From Limanda limanda (taxonomy: Eukaryota > Chordata > Actinopteri > Pleuronectiformes > Pleuronectidae), in contig NC_083656.1 in the NCBI RefSeq assembly GCF_963576545.1, forward strand, positions 8,793,346 to 8,857,345: a stretch of 64,000 nucleotides of DNA, given 5' to 3'. A program made the position numbers and the translations under genes. Position 1 is the stretch's first letter. The number at the start of each line of letters is the position of its first letter. Positions 1-14,207 of the stretch are shown here, piece by piece. The notes under the pieces were generated by a model. The model was not told the DNA's origin. It made no database searches and saw nothing but the letters and a program-made list of their open reading frames with translations.

Positions 1-131
1 GTGTGTGTGTGTGTGTGTAGCTATTACTGTCATGTTATCAAGTTAGAATTCAGCTGGAGGGGATCTTTTAGAGTTTCTTATACTGAGAGCTGAAAAAAAT
101 CTCCATCTCAGATAACGTCACTCCACTTCCT

Positions 132-440
132 GACTGTAGGTAAAGATGGTCGAAGCATCACCACTTGCTCACACTATCCAGGAATGTAGAAAATACTGCC
201 AGTCTCAAGGTTCCACCCATACACACGCTCAACCAATCATGAGTCACTGTCGGCTGTCAATCATGAAGAACTGTCTACGACGACAGAAAAATATATGTGT
301 TGGTTACTTTGACTTTTTATTTTGGCTCATGCCCCATTCACTAACATGGAGGAGATGGAATCGATGACCCATACTGCAGCCAGCCACCAGGGGTCTATTG
401 TGAGGTTTTGGCTTCGCTTTTGGGGGAGAGTCATGTCTTT
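132..440 (+). mobile_element. MITE-like dispersed element, copy A
   Basis: This shares order and sequence with copies at 13,924 and 62,303. It starts near CTGTAGGTAAAGATGG. It then has CCAATCATGAGTCA and GGCTGTCAATCATG, GACTTTTTATTTTGGC, GCAGCCAGCCACCAGGGG and TTTTGGCTTCGCTTTTGGGG, and ends at AGTCATGTC. It has no coding capacity. Confidence 0.7.
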
Positions 441-1253
441 AACCTTCAATTCCCTCTATGTCCACCTCAAGGTTGAATGTAGGTGGAGCTTGAGGATCAA
501 ACCAAACACAAGCAAATAAAAACTTCACAAAGAAGCAAATAGGATGCAAAAACCTGCAAATGACCAAAACTAAGATTCACTAATTTGACAATCGATTATT
601 TATTAAATAAACAGGCTAAAAATACAAAACATGCAAAAGCAATGTAGCATCCAACACAACATAATTCTGGCAGCATTAGGTGTTTTGCGTCTGTTCTGAA
701 CCGAGGCGAGCGAAGTGAAAAGCATGACCTTCAACGAGAGGAGCAAGATGACTGGCGCGTTTCCTCCTGGAAGGTTTTCGTGATCCCAAACATGAAGCAT
801 CACAAACAAAAAGCGGTGAAACAAACAAACAAACAAAGAAAAAGACAAATAGAGGAGCTCAGTCCTTGGCTGCTTCAAAAGCAACTGAGGTGAAAAGCTA
901 TACAATGAAATGTAACATATAGAAAAATAAAAGTAAAAAATGTATAAAAATTGGTACACGAGTTGTACACGAGTTACTGCTGGGAGAATTGACCCTGTGT
1001 TTCTGACAGGGATTCATATTTGCCTGTTGGATCTGTCTTTGTCGTATTGTCTCTGGAAAACATCTGGATTGTTTTACGACATAAATCAAAACTTAGAGAT
1101 CATAAAAAAAACGTAATGTAGGTGATATTAGCAGATCCATGATGATGAAGTGTCTAAATAACAACGGTGAACAGCAGGAAGCCAGTCATGCTTGGGGTCC
1201 AGGAGGACACGAAATTCTACACAAGGACATTCTAAGGGCACTGCGACAACCAA

Positions 1254-1324
1254 AACACACACACACACACACACACATGCACATGCTCATGCACACACAC
1301 GCACACACACAAACACACACACAT
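1254..1324. repeat. (CA)n microsatellite, interrupted
   Basis: A CA run of about 70 bases with TGCACATGCTCATG and CGCA interruptions. Confidence 0.95.
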
Positions 1325-3156
1325 TGATGCCCTGAACCTTGAGACCTTGGAAAAGCTAAACCATCCTCATTTCAGCATTATGTCGGTGCCAACTGTCAGA
1401 GGTGCCTCTTGTTGTTCCGTAATGATGATCAAGCGTTTCAATCCACAAGGCTTTTCTCCCTCTCTTTTTCTTCTTCCTCTGCTCGGCGCCCTGTTTGCCA
1501 AATGATAAAAGGCTTTTTATGATCCCACTTTTCTCTGCCTATATGTATTGTTTGACATATGTTGTCCCCTATATTTCCCTGACCCCTCCTTGAACCCAAC
1601 ACATCCATTTAATGCAGTGGATAAATGGCGGCGGAGCAGGTCTCTGCTCTGGGACCTCTTGGCACCCGGCTCGGTGCTGAAAGAACACTTATCCCCACTC
1701 ACCCACATCAAATTCATTCGCTGGCATTGACGCGGCGCCGCACCGTGGTCAGATCATTTCGAGTCAAGGTAAACTGCCAATAGTACACGCCATGAAACAA
1801 GATGAAACATGAAATATGTTGGCACACAATGAGCAGCGTGTGTGTGTGTGTGTGTCTCCTTTGCAATCTTCCCCTAACTTACTCTCATTTTCTCTCGCTC
1901 GCAGTCACTTGAGCTCTAGTGGCGCCATAACCCCTGAAAGGCAATTACCATGACAACAGCAGTCAGGATTTGCACTACAGTAATTAGTGCGGTTAACAAA
2001 AAAAAAAAAAAGGAGGGAATTATGCATTTTTGTGTCTGAGGAATGATATGACACACATCAGAGCGTATGAGGTGCAGCCCCGGGGAGGAACCTGTGGGAA
2101 AGAAACACACAAGGCGGCGAACAAAGAGAAAAGCAGAAGAGTAGCTGTATCAGGTCAGCATATTAACGTCTCCATTAATCACTGTGATTCAGTGGAACCA
2201 AGGAATTGAGCGGCCCGTCTCTTTGTAAGTGATGTCATGCACATGTCGGCAGTAAAAAATGATGGTGGAACAGGGACTGCTCCCGGTCCTGGCAGAGCTG
2301 GGAAAAAAAATAAATAAATCATAAAACATCATCTGATGAAGAGACTCTTTCTTCGAGTATGTAAACAGCGTCGATGGCCCAGTGATTCCTCGGCGGAGAG
2401 GGGAAGCGGGAGGGCCATTTATTTTCTTTTTTTCCCCCTCGTTCTCGTCGAAATTCCCAGTGTTGCGCATCCTGAATCTCATTGCCCTGGATAGCGGCTC
2501 GTCGGAGGTGTGTGCACGCTCACCTCCAGCCCTCGCTCAGCCGCTTTAATAGATGTGTTTGTTGCTAAGTGGCTGTTGTAATGGGATGCCTGTTTGCCTT
2601 GCACCGTGCACTTTCATCCTTCACTGTAGTGCTAATGCCAGGCGGCAATTTGTCTTGCCGCCGCCGCAGAGCTCTGTGGTTGTAGGCGACACACAAAGAC
2701 GCAGGGAATCGCTCGCCATCTTCACTCTCTCTGTGCACATCTGGTTGTGCGTCGTACAATGTGAGTGTTTGTCGTCATTTGCCACCGATGGAGGGTTGAG
2801 AAGGCCACATCGCCTTCTCCTACCACAGCCTATCGTTTTTTTAAGCCGGGTTTTGTGCAGAAGCGCTGCAGGTAGTTGTGATGGAGAAGGGTGAAGGGTC
2901 CCCTGTGGGCTGCAGACCGGTATGAAACCGCCATATATGCTGCAGTGCTCCATAAATAGAGGAGAGTGAGCGATGGGCAGAGGTGGGGAGAAGGGTAAAG
3001 ATAGAAGCAAGCCTCATCCCACACACTCACACTGTCACTGGTCTCAGTGAGTCATCCAATCATGGATAATCGTCATCGCCATTGGATCTTTGTCACAAAT
3101 GCTTCATGTGCCAACTCAGAAATCAGAGGCCTCCTTTATTAGTATTTGGTATTAAC

Positions 3157-3320
3157 TCCACCGGGGAGGTTATGTTTTCACCCCTGTACGTTTGTTGTTG
3201 GTTTGTTTCTGTGTAACTGAGATTATACAGAAACAACTGAATGGATAGGTAGGATGGTAGGATGTGCAATGGGTCAGGGAAGAATTTAGTTTGGTGCATA
3301 TCCAGGAATTTAAAGAAGTA
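3157..3320 (+). repeat. dispersed repeat common in fish genomes
   Basis: CCGGGGAGGTTATGTTTTCA, CCCCTGTACGTTTGTTG, ACAGAAACAACTGAATGG and GGGTCAGGGAAGAA follow the order of a widespread repeat known from fish and other animals. A shorter piece (AAAACTACTGAACCGATTTC, CACGAAACTGG) lies in polr3a intron 19 at about 33,360-33,435. Confidence 0.65.
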
Positions 3321-6300
3321 CCACAGAGATCTTGATATAAAATGAGGCATGTCTAGGGAATGATATATGAGTGTGTGTCATTTTAATGCAGCTTGATTGA
3401 ATTCAGGGGGACTGTCGGGTCTAAGCAGAGCAATGTGCTATTCTAGTTTTGGTTGTACGACACATTGACGTATCAGTTTGAGCTATGCTCCCACAATTCT
3501 CACCAATTGTTACTTTAGCATTGTTTTCACACGTTAACTAAAAAGAGTGTTTCGAGCCAATTATCCAAAATATCTACTAGCATACAAATAGTACAATTAG
3601 CACCTATTGGGGTGGTCTACTTTAGAGGCCGAGGTGAAAATACATTTCTTGACAAAGAGTCTGGTGTATGTTTCCGACAGCTGGGTCCCAGTGTGACATG
3701 AAAATAGAGCTTCCTCCCGATCCGCTGCCGAGGACTCACGCACTGCCCAGTTATCAAAACACAGCAGGGAATCCACTTAAGCCTCATCACTGGATGCATT
3801 TCGATCCATCACATGTAAAAGCGAAAGATAGAAAACACAGAAATAGAAGGAGGTGGTGAGACCATTTCCACGGTGGCCTAATTATAAACAGTAATTATAA
3901 AGGATAGAAAAGAAATGGATGATTGAAGGTGAGGCAACATTTTAAACTCCAATGCAGAGTTGAGTAAAAATCCGGAAAAGGAATCATTTTGAATCAGTGT
4001 TTGCTTTTACATTCGGAGCTAAATGAACATCAGGATCATCCCGCTAGCTCCTTGACACCGTGCGACCTTCAATTTTATATGTTTGGCATGTTAACGGCCG
4101 TGTGCAAACACTCTAACTACAGCTCCCTGGAGATTGTGAGACGTATTACATGAGAAGCAAACATCACATCTCCTGATCAAACAAGGTTACAGCTTCTATA
4201 ATTCTCTGGATTTCTACACACAAATCCACCTATCCAGGTCGTGGCTGCGACTCACAAGAATGCACCCACCGATAATTACGTCTTATTAAATTAAATGTCA
4301 CTTACAGGCAACGTGCATGTGTGTGTGCGCGTGTGTGTGTGTTTCCACCATTCACACACACACACACACTTTGCTGCAGTGACTGCACCATCATGGCAGC
4401 AGCATCTGACAAAAGAGTGACAGTAGAATCAGTTTCTAACGACACTGTAACAAGGAGGATTTCACTTCTTCAAACCAGAACTAGACGAAGGCGCTCTCTG
4501 CTTTGAGTGATGCTGAATATTTCATGACACCACAGGCTGACCTTGGGTCATCCTCCGTCGAGGCCAAGACACTCAGGCACTTACATGAGGCACTGACAAT
4601 AGCATCTAGAATGGCAGAGGACTTTTCTTAAATTCAACCAAGCTGCACTAAATGCAGCACACTTATAGATATCACTTCCTTTAACACGCCTGATTATTTT
4701 CATGAAGATCCTTAAATCCCTCCCTAGGAAATGTGTGAAAATATTCATCAACATTTCTGTATTATTTCTTTACCAAAAAAAACCTTGAAAAACGTCCTAT
4801 CACACAATTTTAAACTAAGATTCAGAATCCACACTTTAATCGTATGTTGTCTTTCCTGACCCGTGTCACATCCTTCCACTGTAGTTTTTGTGTAATCCTG
4901 CTAACTAACGCAGAGAAAAACTTAAACCTCCTTGGCAGAGGTAACAATGACCTTAATGAGGCTCAAATGATCCCTAGATTAAATGATCCTTCAGTGTGAC
5001 ATTTAAACATAGATATTTGATTCATAGTAAATAAATAGAAATAATAATCAGTGAAGCTTTAAGGCCGAACAACAGTGAGGAGTTAACTCTTGAGCCCCAT
5101 TTTTCCCCTGGTTAAAAAACCTCTGGCTTTTGTCTGCAGTGTGGATGGATGCAGTCGCTATTCACTCCCGAGTCAAATGACTCTGCAGTAGAAACAGGTT
5201 TTTATTGTTTTTATTCGATCAGCAGTGATGCAAATGTGACAGCCAGGTGAACACACTCATTTCTTCTTCTTTATATTGGTAGATGCTGACACAGCACCCA
5301 CAAATAGCCATGAACGTTTGAGCACTTATTATTTTTTACATTTTGGGAATAACGTGCACGGATACAGATTTCTTTTTCCATATCGCGCAAGATGCATGAC
5401 CCTTCGATGTCTTGGTTTTGGTTTTGGAACATAACTCTCAGTGAGAAAAAAAAAAACAGAAAGGCAAACTCTGGCAATCGGGAAGGAGTCAATCTCCTTT
5501 CTTCAGCAGGTTTATCCTAGTCTGAAGAAAATGCATGTATACCCACTAACATTGGTGTAAAAGAGGTATTAGTTGCAGGGATGCTATGCAAGCCAGTCAA
5601 TGTCTCTACCATTTCACTCCACACAGCCCTGCCAGGCCATTTACATGAAGCCGACTCAGTATCTGAGGCTCACTTGGCGCCACATGCAAATGGAAATCTC
5701 CGTGGCAAGGTCACAGCCCAGTGTGGTAATTAATTCTGGCAGCAGTGGGCTGTGTTACCACCGAGGCTTGGCTGTGCCATCGTTCAGGGCTCACATGTGT
5801 GGTCAGATACTCCGAGACAGCGCCGTTGTCTGCAGCCCGGAGCTACAGCAGCAATATGATGCTGCTTCACAAGCGGCACAAAGACCTCGGACAGGCAGGT
5901 TCAGTGTAAGTGGTTTGGTTGAACCTCTGCAGAGAGATGACTAGAAGAACAGAAGAGGATTACATTTTCCTGGCTGTGCCCGGGAACAGTAAAAAATCAT
6001 CGAGGTACAGCTTGACTTGGCGGTCGGCGGGATTCGACAAAGAATTTCTAAAGAGCTGGAGTTCATTTTCCCTCTTAAGTTGTGAATTCATCACCGTGAA
6101 GTAAGTACGGGGATGAACTCCTGGACGTCCGCTTGAGGGCAGGAGCCAGGATCCGGCGAGAGGGAAGTGTTATCTGCCAGCGCCGACACCGAAGCGCTGA
6201 CCCACGACCGAGGGCTGATGGGATACAATTTCAATCGACGGGCTCAGTCATTGCTAGGTGCCGATCTGGAGCGGTTCAGGTCATATTTCTCTGGCCTTCA

Positions 6301-7219
6301 TTAATTGGTATTTTGACTACAGTCCTCTCTCTTGTGGTAGAGACCACCCGTCCACCCACATGAAGTCCTTGAAGTGTGACATTGCAATTACACTCACCGT
6401 GACACATGGGAGAAAATCCCAGTCTACTAATAGAGATCCGCCCCCCCCCCCCCCCCTCCCTCGTTGCACTGAAAGGAAAAAGGAATTTTCAATAACATGG
6501 CCATTTATAGCTGCTAGCACACGGCAGAGTGAAGCCGAGAGCGGGAGGAGAACTACTTTTCACTACTGACGGTAGCATGAATGCTAATGGTTCGGCAATC
6601 AATACAACATTACAGTGCCCCTGGTAAATAGAATTATGATCTGGAAACACTATATAAATGATCAGATGATTGATGTGTTAAAGTACTAAAGCAGCACATA
6701 ATGGCTCGGGCCGGGTATTCGGCACAAAGATAAGGTCAGTGAAATGGAAAGAAAATAATCAGACTAGGTCAATAATCCTGGTGTAACATTGTATTTGTCA
6801 ATACAGACGTCGGGCCTGTTTTTCAACCAGCAGCATTATTCATTAATTGGCAAAGTGTCTCATTTGCATTGGATGGGAGCCTCTGTGATTGCCAGTAATG
6901 AAAACACACTTCTCCAACGATCGGCATTATGAATGCAGAGCAGCTCAATGCAAATACGGCTGCCATTATTCAAACATGACGCCCGCGTACATACCAGGAA
7001 ATGAGCCGAAACACAGAGCAGACAAGCAAATGTACACAGACCATTGCACGTGTGAGGAGCTCACTCATGCAAATGTGTGGACCATAGGGTGTTGACTTTA
7101 TATGTACTTGTACTTACAGTATTTAAAACACACACACATCCATATATACATAGATACATACGACGCTCTATTGCAAATTGTTATTTCTTGTTAAAATATT
7201 TTTGCAGACAGAAAGAGAG

Positions 7220-7222
<3 letters not shown>

Positions 7223-7299
<77 letters not shown>
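7223..7299. repeat. (GT)n microsatellite
   Basis: A pure GT run of about 77 bases, preceded by a short GA run. Confidence 0.98.
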
Positions 7300-7302
<3 letters not shown>

Positions 7303-8063
7303 GCTTTAGCTCGGAGGCACGAATTGAATTGCATGACTAATAATAGTTAATGACTGAAAAGATTCTCTCTTATGCAAACTCTGAATAATTTATTAAGGAG
7401 GATACTGCAGTTCACATATATGGAGGAAGCCTCTCATCCAGTGTCTGTACCGGCCGCACTGTAAATGACTTGTTACCCTCACTGAAGCTGTATCCGGCAC
7501 AATGCGCCGTGCAGCCAGACAGATATATGTGCTGCAACATCCAGTATCCACAGCAGAGGAATGTAAAAGTCTGCCAATACTTCCAGGGAGTTTAATTGAA
7601 GTGATTTACAGGCGGCGTGATTTTACAAGTGTTCAGGTGGGTGCAAATATACGGTTATGACATGAACTGTGTGTCTTCTCGTAGTGATCGGATAAATCTG
7701 CTGCAATGATCGGTTATACTGCGCAGACACTCCCACTGCGTTCGAGCTTTTTACGATTAGGATAAATGTTCCCGTTAACTCTTTCCCTGCTTTCTCCACG
7801 TGTCATTCAAGACTTCATGTATGATATGGACGACCAGTAACAGCTACAAGTGCCACAAAGCGACAGAGAGATGAGGTGAAACCTAAATATCAATGACAAA
7901 AAGACAACACCTCAATGACAGATGCACCGAAGTGAGTGGAACAAAGTGTCCGAGCCGCCGAGTCCTCGACAGGAAGGACACGACAGTGACGTCAGGATGT
8001 TTGTTGGGTTTTAAATTATCCGACAATACATTCATGTCATATTAACTCCATGCTTATTCATGG

Positions 8064-8200
8064 CTATAGACAGTATTTACAAATGTACATAGACTCCAGT
8101 TCCAGAAAGTGAAGCCAATGTGGAAATGCCTGAAACATGTGTTTGAATGACCAGCAGGGGGCAACTCCGCCAGTTACAAAAAAGGTCTATAGAAGTTTAT
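8064..8200 (+). mobile_element. MITE-like dispersed element, divergent short copy E
   Basis: CTATAGACAGTATTTACAAA and GTGAAGCCAATGTGG are followed by CCAGCAGGGGGCAAC and GGTCTATAGAAG. This resembles a shortened, rearranged member of the same family. The match is weaker than for copies A-C. Confidence 0.45.
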
Positions 8201-8287
8201 GAGTAAACGACTTCTCAATTGATTTATAACATCAGTAAACATCTATGTATTTTGCTCTATGTCTCTATATGTCTGGGATACACTAAC

Positions 8288-8690
8288 GGCCTGTTCGAGG
8301 TGTAACCCGCCTCTCCACCAAAGTCAGCGGGAACTAGCTTCAGCTTTCCCCTGCGGCTCTCAAAGAACAAGCAGTATTGACAATGGATAGATGGATATTT
8401 ACATCTTTTACCAGAAAAACATGTTTCCTTTTCACCCTGTCCGCTTTCTCATCATCCTCTATCACTTCCAGAGTGCACATAAAACAAATAGATGGAAGCA
8501 CAAGTGCTCATTATCCGTTCTTGCTGATCAAGGAAAGGTTCAGTATGTTGATTGTCTCACATTGCAAAAGCATATGCTGGCAACCTCTCCAACATGTTCC
8601 CTGCCTCTCGCCCAATGACATCTGGGATTGGCTCCAGCTCCTTACGCGACCCTCATAGGAAAAAGCAGTATAGATAATAATGAATGTATA
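8288..8690 (+). repeat. two 3' fragments of a SINE-like repeat
   Basis: 8288-8400 has CCTGTTCGAGGTGTAACCCG and CCTCTCCACCAAAGTCAGCG, then ATGGATAGATGG. 8578-8690 has CCTCTCGCCCAATGACATCT, GGGATTGGCTCCAGCTCC and GCGACCCTCATAGG. Both match the 3' half of the repeat at 16,941-17,222. Confidence 0.65.
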
Positions 8691-11600
8691 GTTGTAAAAG
8701 CATAATCCAATTATCTGCTTGTAAGGTTACTGCCTTATTATAGTGAAAACACTCTGTTCTGTACGTTCTCTTTACTTGTTCTATTTACTTACCATATATA
8801 AAACAAGCTAGTCGACCTATTGGAACCCCTCTACTGACAATCTCATCCCACACAATTTTCCTCTCCATTTTCCACTGAAGACTCAATACCTCCTGCATCT
8901 TGTAAGCTCCTTTCCCCCCTCCTCCTGATTAGGGGTACAAGGAGGGGACCCCATTTTCTCTCCACCTCCTCATCCCCAAATCCAAGCTGGTTTCCATGAG
9001 AAACTGGGAGGAATGTGTTTCATTAACATTCTTTGTGGAATGCATATGCACTTCTTGTTCATCAAATCTAAAGCAGCCCGCAGCCTCCCTAATCGAAAGC
9101 AGCCCATGACGCCTTTTAAGTGGAGCTCGAGTGTCTCCTAAAGAGCAGCATGTCCATATGAATGGCACAAATGACCACATGTTTGAGGGTGTTGATCCAC
9201 GACCAGTTCTCGTGTGATCCCCCCCCCCCACTCGCTGGAAAGGAAGGATACAAATCATTTTGGCAAGATTATGGGGCAGAAACAACGCAGACGTGTGCGG
9301 CGCTATCGGCCTTTCATTGAGGATGAACCGACCGGGTCAGAAAATCAATCCTCGGATGTCATTATTGTCATTTTTTGAAGGGGGTTGTTGTTTTTTCTCA
9401 TTGTTGTCAGTTGTTCTATGTTTTTTGACCTCACTCATTGACAGACCAGAGCTAAGGGGGCCCCTTCTCTTGTTATAGGCTACATCCATACCACATTGTT
9501 TTTGTTTGAAAATGCATCAACTCTGCTCCAGACAGTTTTCGAGATGATAAATCGGAGAATGGAAACGGTTTACGTTTCAAAACTCCGGGGCTGTGTTTTC
9601 ATCTGGAGTTGTTCGTGCATTTTGACATAGGACTCTCACAACTGTTTGCTGATTGGGTCACAACGTAGCATTCTCTGATTTGTCAGACTCCTATCACATG
9701 ATGCCCTTTAGCATCAGCTACCAGAAAGTAGTGTTTTCAAACGAAAACGCAGAAGTATGGATGTAGTGTTAGAGCTGCGCGAGGACCCTCTCCACTGAAG
9801 GGACCTCAGGGAAACACACACACATAGGAAACATGAAGGAAAGGGGGTGTGATCCAACCGTCTGTCATCCAAACACATCACATGTTCTGAGAAGTGACAT
9901 GAAGCCCAACAAACATGGAGACTCCTGTGACAGGAGAAGGATGAAGCGGTTGATTCCTTTACCCCAAATCCACTTGGCTCCTGGGACGTCTGTGCAGCGT
10001 GATGGATGCAGTCATGTCTTGTTACTGGGTTGTTGTGATGTCGTGTTTCAACAGATTTAAAGGGGGCGGCCATGAAGTGCTGGGACCAAGATTTCTGCAT
10101 CTCCATCACTTTAGGAAGGAATAAACCAATTAAATCCCCTTCACCTCCACTGATTTGGGCAGAAACCGGACAAATGGACGTCTGCGACCTGCGCACGTGA
10201 CAGTCCACACGCCTCCAGGCCGCCAGAGACAAGTAGCGTGCACACAGTCCGTTGCTGTGACTCCACTGGCCGCTGACACACATGAGGACTGGAAGCCACT
10301 TTGTCGCGGGAAACAAAGCAGATCATAAACAAGCTCTGGTGGCTCTGTGTGGTCTCTTTGTGGAGCGGCGGACGTGCACAGGCAGCAGGGAGTGTGTGTG
10401 TGTGTGTGTGTGTTGGGGGGGGGGAGGCCGCCATGTTTTACCTCCTCGAAAAATCAGACAGAAAGTCATTGATTTTCCCATGACATGCCCGGCCTCCCCC
10501 CTCCAGAGTCAGACGGCTGGCGTGGTGATCACGCACACCATCTCACACACAAACACTGCTCTTCAAAAAAACCAAGAGCCCTACCCCCCACCTTGGCCCC
10601 GGCGACCACCCCCTCTCCCCTTCCCTATCTTTCCCTGGCTCTCTCTCTCTCCTCGCTCCCCCTGTCTCATTTATGCCTGTGCGGAGCAGCTGCTGCCCAG
10701 AGAACTGAGGGAGCAGCATTCACATCTGAGCACATTAGTCACCAGATGTCACCTTTTGCTGCCAGCCCATCGAACATCCAGGCAGACAATGCCCCATGCA
10801 TTCTGAACATCTGACTTACGACGTCTCGTACAAAGGGGGCTGGGTGGCGCTCTGGACTCCCAGCAGCCTCGGCTGGTGGAGCTCAAAGCCACGGCGACAG
10901 TGACACCTACAGCTTGTCCTCACACACTTGAAGTGGAAAGCTCCTCTTGAGGCATTAATGTCAAAGACCGCCTTGAGATACACAAGCCGATAAGGGATGA
11001 GGCCTCCCTGCAGAACAGATGAATGCAAATCCATTTTTTTCTGCTTTCCATTTCTTTTAATCTCCGCCCAAACACTTTAAGTTGGAAATGTTGGTAGTAT
11101 CATGAGTTTTTAACGTGTTTTCCCGGATGCTAAATATGCCGCTCGGAGATCTGAGTGGATCCGAGTCGATGTGGCGAGATGCTTTCTGACAACCCCTGAT
11201 TTTGCCTTCGACACCTGCAACAGATCTGCTGCTGTCACCTTGAGGGTATCAAGTCTGTGTTCAGGCTGAGAGACGGCAGCAGCCGGGCTCCCTGTGCACT
11301 GCAGACAGAAGGAGACATGTGCTTGGCAGGTAGAAGGTCTCACTCAGAGAGGTAAACAGTGGCAGGAGCACACAGAACAGCAAATAAAATAATAATAAAG
11401 AAGCCCAGGGGCACAACTGCAGAATTCCATTAAATGGCACGTGTAGTTTTCTAAGCCTCGGGTTGATTTCAGAGTTTACCGGTTTCAAATGCACGTCTCT
11501 TTCAATCTGGTTCACTGACGTTCTTAAGCATGAAGAAGGAAAATATGGATATTTAAATGAATTTGCAAACTGTCGCAACATCTTACATTATCTTGTAATT

Positions 11601-13923
11601 GACCTACCTCACTTTCATAGTCGTATACAACAAAGCTTTTGAAGCCATGTAACTAAAATAAGTAAACACATGGATAATGTCATGGCCACATGGTTGGAGA
11701 CACAAACTTGCCACACACACACAAACAGGACTTGCAACGACACACATTATTTCTTATATATTCCATGAAGAAAAATCATTGGTCTAAGTCCAAATCCGAG
11801 TTGAGTTCCAGTTCAATTCATGAGTGCATCATCCTGGTCTTTACGCAATGTATTATATTCATATACAAAAAGCACAAATACAAAGAGAGCCTAATAATAA
11901 ATCTTAAGGGTCCACATTGGCTCCAAGGCCCAGGGGCACATGCCCACTTTGCCCATGACGTAATCCATCATAGCTTTGGTCCATAATGGAGGATTCTTCA
12001 ACTCACAATGCACAGAATATCTGAAGCCAATACTCAGTACTTTCTATGTTCGACAAATTATTAAATTATTATTTAATTGTCCAAACTTAACTATACTGCA
12101 ACTGTATTTTAATTGCCATTTTTTTCTTCACATCTAATGGTTTAAATAATCTACGTAAACTGCTTATTTAGGGATTATTTACAACTTTTTTGCAAAATCA
12201 CCATGTTCCCATATCTCACCATTTACTGCAGCAAGTATAATTTTATGATAGCTAATAAAAGTGAGAAAGTAAGTCCCAATTTGTAATAAACTGTATTATC
12301 CTTTAATTAGAAGGTTTTACAGGTTTAAAAACAACCTGCCTCGTAAAAAACAGTTAAGTGAAACCACCTCCAGAAATTCTTAGCTCTGATATCAAAGAAC
12401 CAGTGAAGTGAACTTGGGTAATAAACTGATGTTGACCTCTGCCCTACACAGAACATAATATATATACTCTGATCAAGGCCCACATGTAGGACCATGCCTT
12501 TCAAACACACTTGACTGTGTTGCATGTGACGGTCACATATCCACAGATCAGTCCACTGGATCAGATACAAAAACAACAATTTAAATGCTCTTTTACTCCC
12601 ATTGTTTATCCTTGTAAACGCCTTATCAGTGACGCTCTGCTCCCCCCCCCTCGGTCCTCGCTGCCTCCGTCTCTCCACATATTAAACGATGGGTGGCACT
12701 TTCCCCCCCTCACGGTGCTATCTGCGACGTCGAGTCACCTCCAGACACATTAGCATATTTATCATCAGCTTCACAGACTTCAAAGTCAGTGCTCGCTCCT
12801 CACAGAGATGGGGAAGCGCCACCAGGAAGCCGACGCAGATTGCAAAGCACTAGGTGTTCCCCGGGGATCAAATATCCATTTAGGTAAGAGGAAGGGGGAG
12901 GCTATAAGCAGCATTCAATTCATTTATTTGCTGTGGTGATGATGTCTTTAGCAGTGACTTTAAATATTTGCTCAGCGCTAACCACAGCTTTAACCACAGT
13001 TTTGTCACGTTAATATGCAGCTAATGCTGGAGGGAGCGCTGAGGATTTTTTTTAGGCTTTTACTGGATGTGTAACAGAGGAGGCTGTCAAGATAATTATT
13101 TACATGCCACAAAACAACAACACAAACCAACAAAGCAAACAGACTGTAATGCCATTTACATAAACTATCATATCGTAATGCAAATTAACACGATAAATGT
13201 GTCACTTTCTTTTGGCTTCCGTTTCCAGATAAATCCACAAATCTGTACATGCTGCCGGGAAAGAGGATAAACAGCACACTGGAGCTTCTGTAAACACCAT
13301 CGGTCTCACATGCACTTTGTCCACCCATGAAAGCAGCATGGGTCACACTGCATTTGTCCTCTCTGAGTGCACACTTGATAGACAGCTTGTCCCAGTGTGT
13401 GGCTGCTGAAAACAGCCACTCCGGTTAAAGAGAGGTCAGTGAGCAATGGGTTTACCGCTGCATTACTGTGCTGCAACACTGGACATGGTGAGCCTCACAA
13501 TTCTCCTAAAGCCAAGTCATTTTAGATGAGGATTATTGTGAGACTGACGGAAACAATAAAATAATGAAAAATGGAACTACGTTGGGTTAAGTAGACCGTT
13601 ACGAAAGAGGGATTTAGGCTTTTGGTATAAAAACGTCTGAGTAAAAGATGAAACTCCTGTATTGTTATTTGAATCTCAAAACGCCTCAATTGGTCACAAA
13701 CCCCAAATCAAACATTTCCCTTCTACATTTATTTTAGTAATACATGGTCACATTCAGATATTATTACAAGCCAATTTCCAGGGCCACAATGAATACGGAC
13801 ATATTTGTATAACATCATTATATTGTGACATTTTACATTGACGAGTGCAAAATCTAAAATGTGTGCCATATCCATCCATACTTATAAAATACCACAATAA
13901 GTTAATAGCTTTGGTGAACTTTG

Positions 13924-14207
13924 ACCATAGACTGTATTTAAAGATGGATGTCATTTCTCAAATTCCTCCTTTTGTACGAAAATGAAGCCCAAATTTACTC
14001 GATACTAACAATACCATCTTGTGCTCATTAGAACTACCTTTGATTTTGGAGAAGTAATTTGACTTTTTTGTTTGGTCCCATCTGCTTACATAGAGGAGGC
14101 GGGGCTTACGACCTGAACAGCAGCCAGCCACCAGGGGGCAATCAAGATTTGGCTTCATTTTTGGGGAGCAGTCATGTCATCCATCTTTAAATACAAGAGT
14201 CAATGGT
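13924..14207 (+). mobile_element. MITE with terminal inverted repeats, copy B (best preserved)
   Basis: The left end reads CCATAGACTGTATTTAAAGA then TGGATGTCAT. The inverse of the right end reads CCATTGACTCTTGTATTTAA then AGATGGATGACAT, so the element has imperfect terminal inverted repeats of about 28 bp. The interior has GGAGGCGGGGCTTACGACC, GCAGCCAGCCACCAGGGGGC and TTTGGCTTCATTTTTGGGG, shared with copies A and C. It is 284 bp and non-coding. I could not define a target duplication. Confidence 0.78.

Larger units (their letters stand above)
441..8063. other. intergenic DNA, no coding exon recognised
   Basis: Apart from the repeats listed separately, this holds mostly single-copy-looking AT-rich DNA. 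A GT run at 4317-4342 faces a CA run at 4353-4369 and could fold back. Patches near 5,580-5,760 and 6,830-7,090 are rich in octamer (ATGCAAAT) and TAATTA-type motifs and look like candidate conserved non-coding elements. Open frames here are short and match no family I know. Confidence 0.5.

Noticed and set aside
9714..10316. 200-codon open frame on the minus strand
   Set aside because: No recognisable domain, no splice context, cysteine- and serine-rich in the manner of chance frames. It ends in simple CA-derived sequence.
10282..10814. Overlapping open frames of 109-174 codons
   Set aside because: Pro/Ser-rich translation of pyrimidine-rich and GT-repeat DNA, with no family match.
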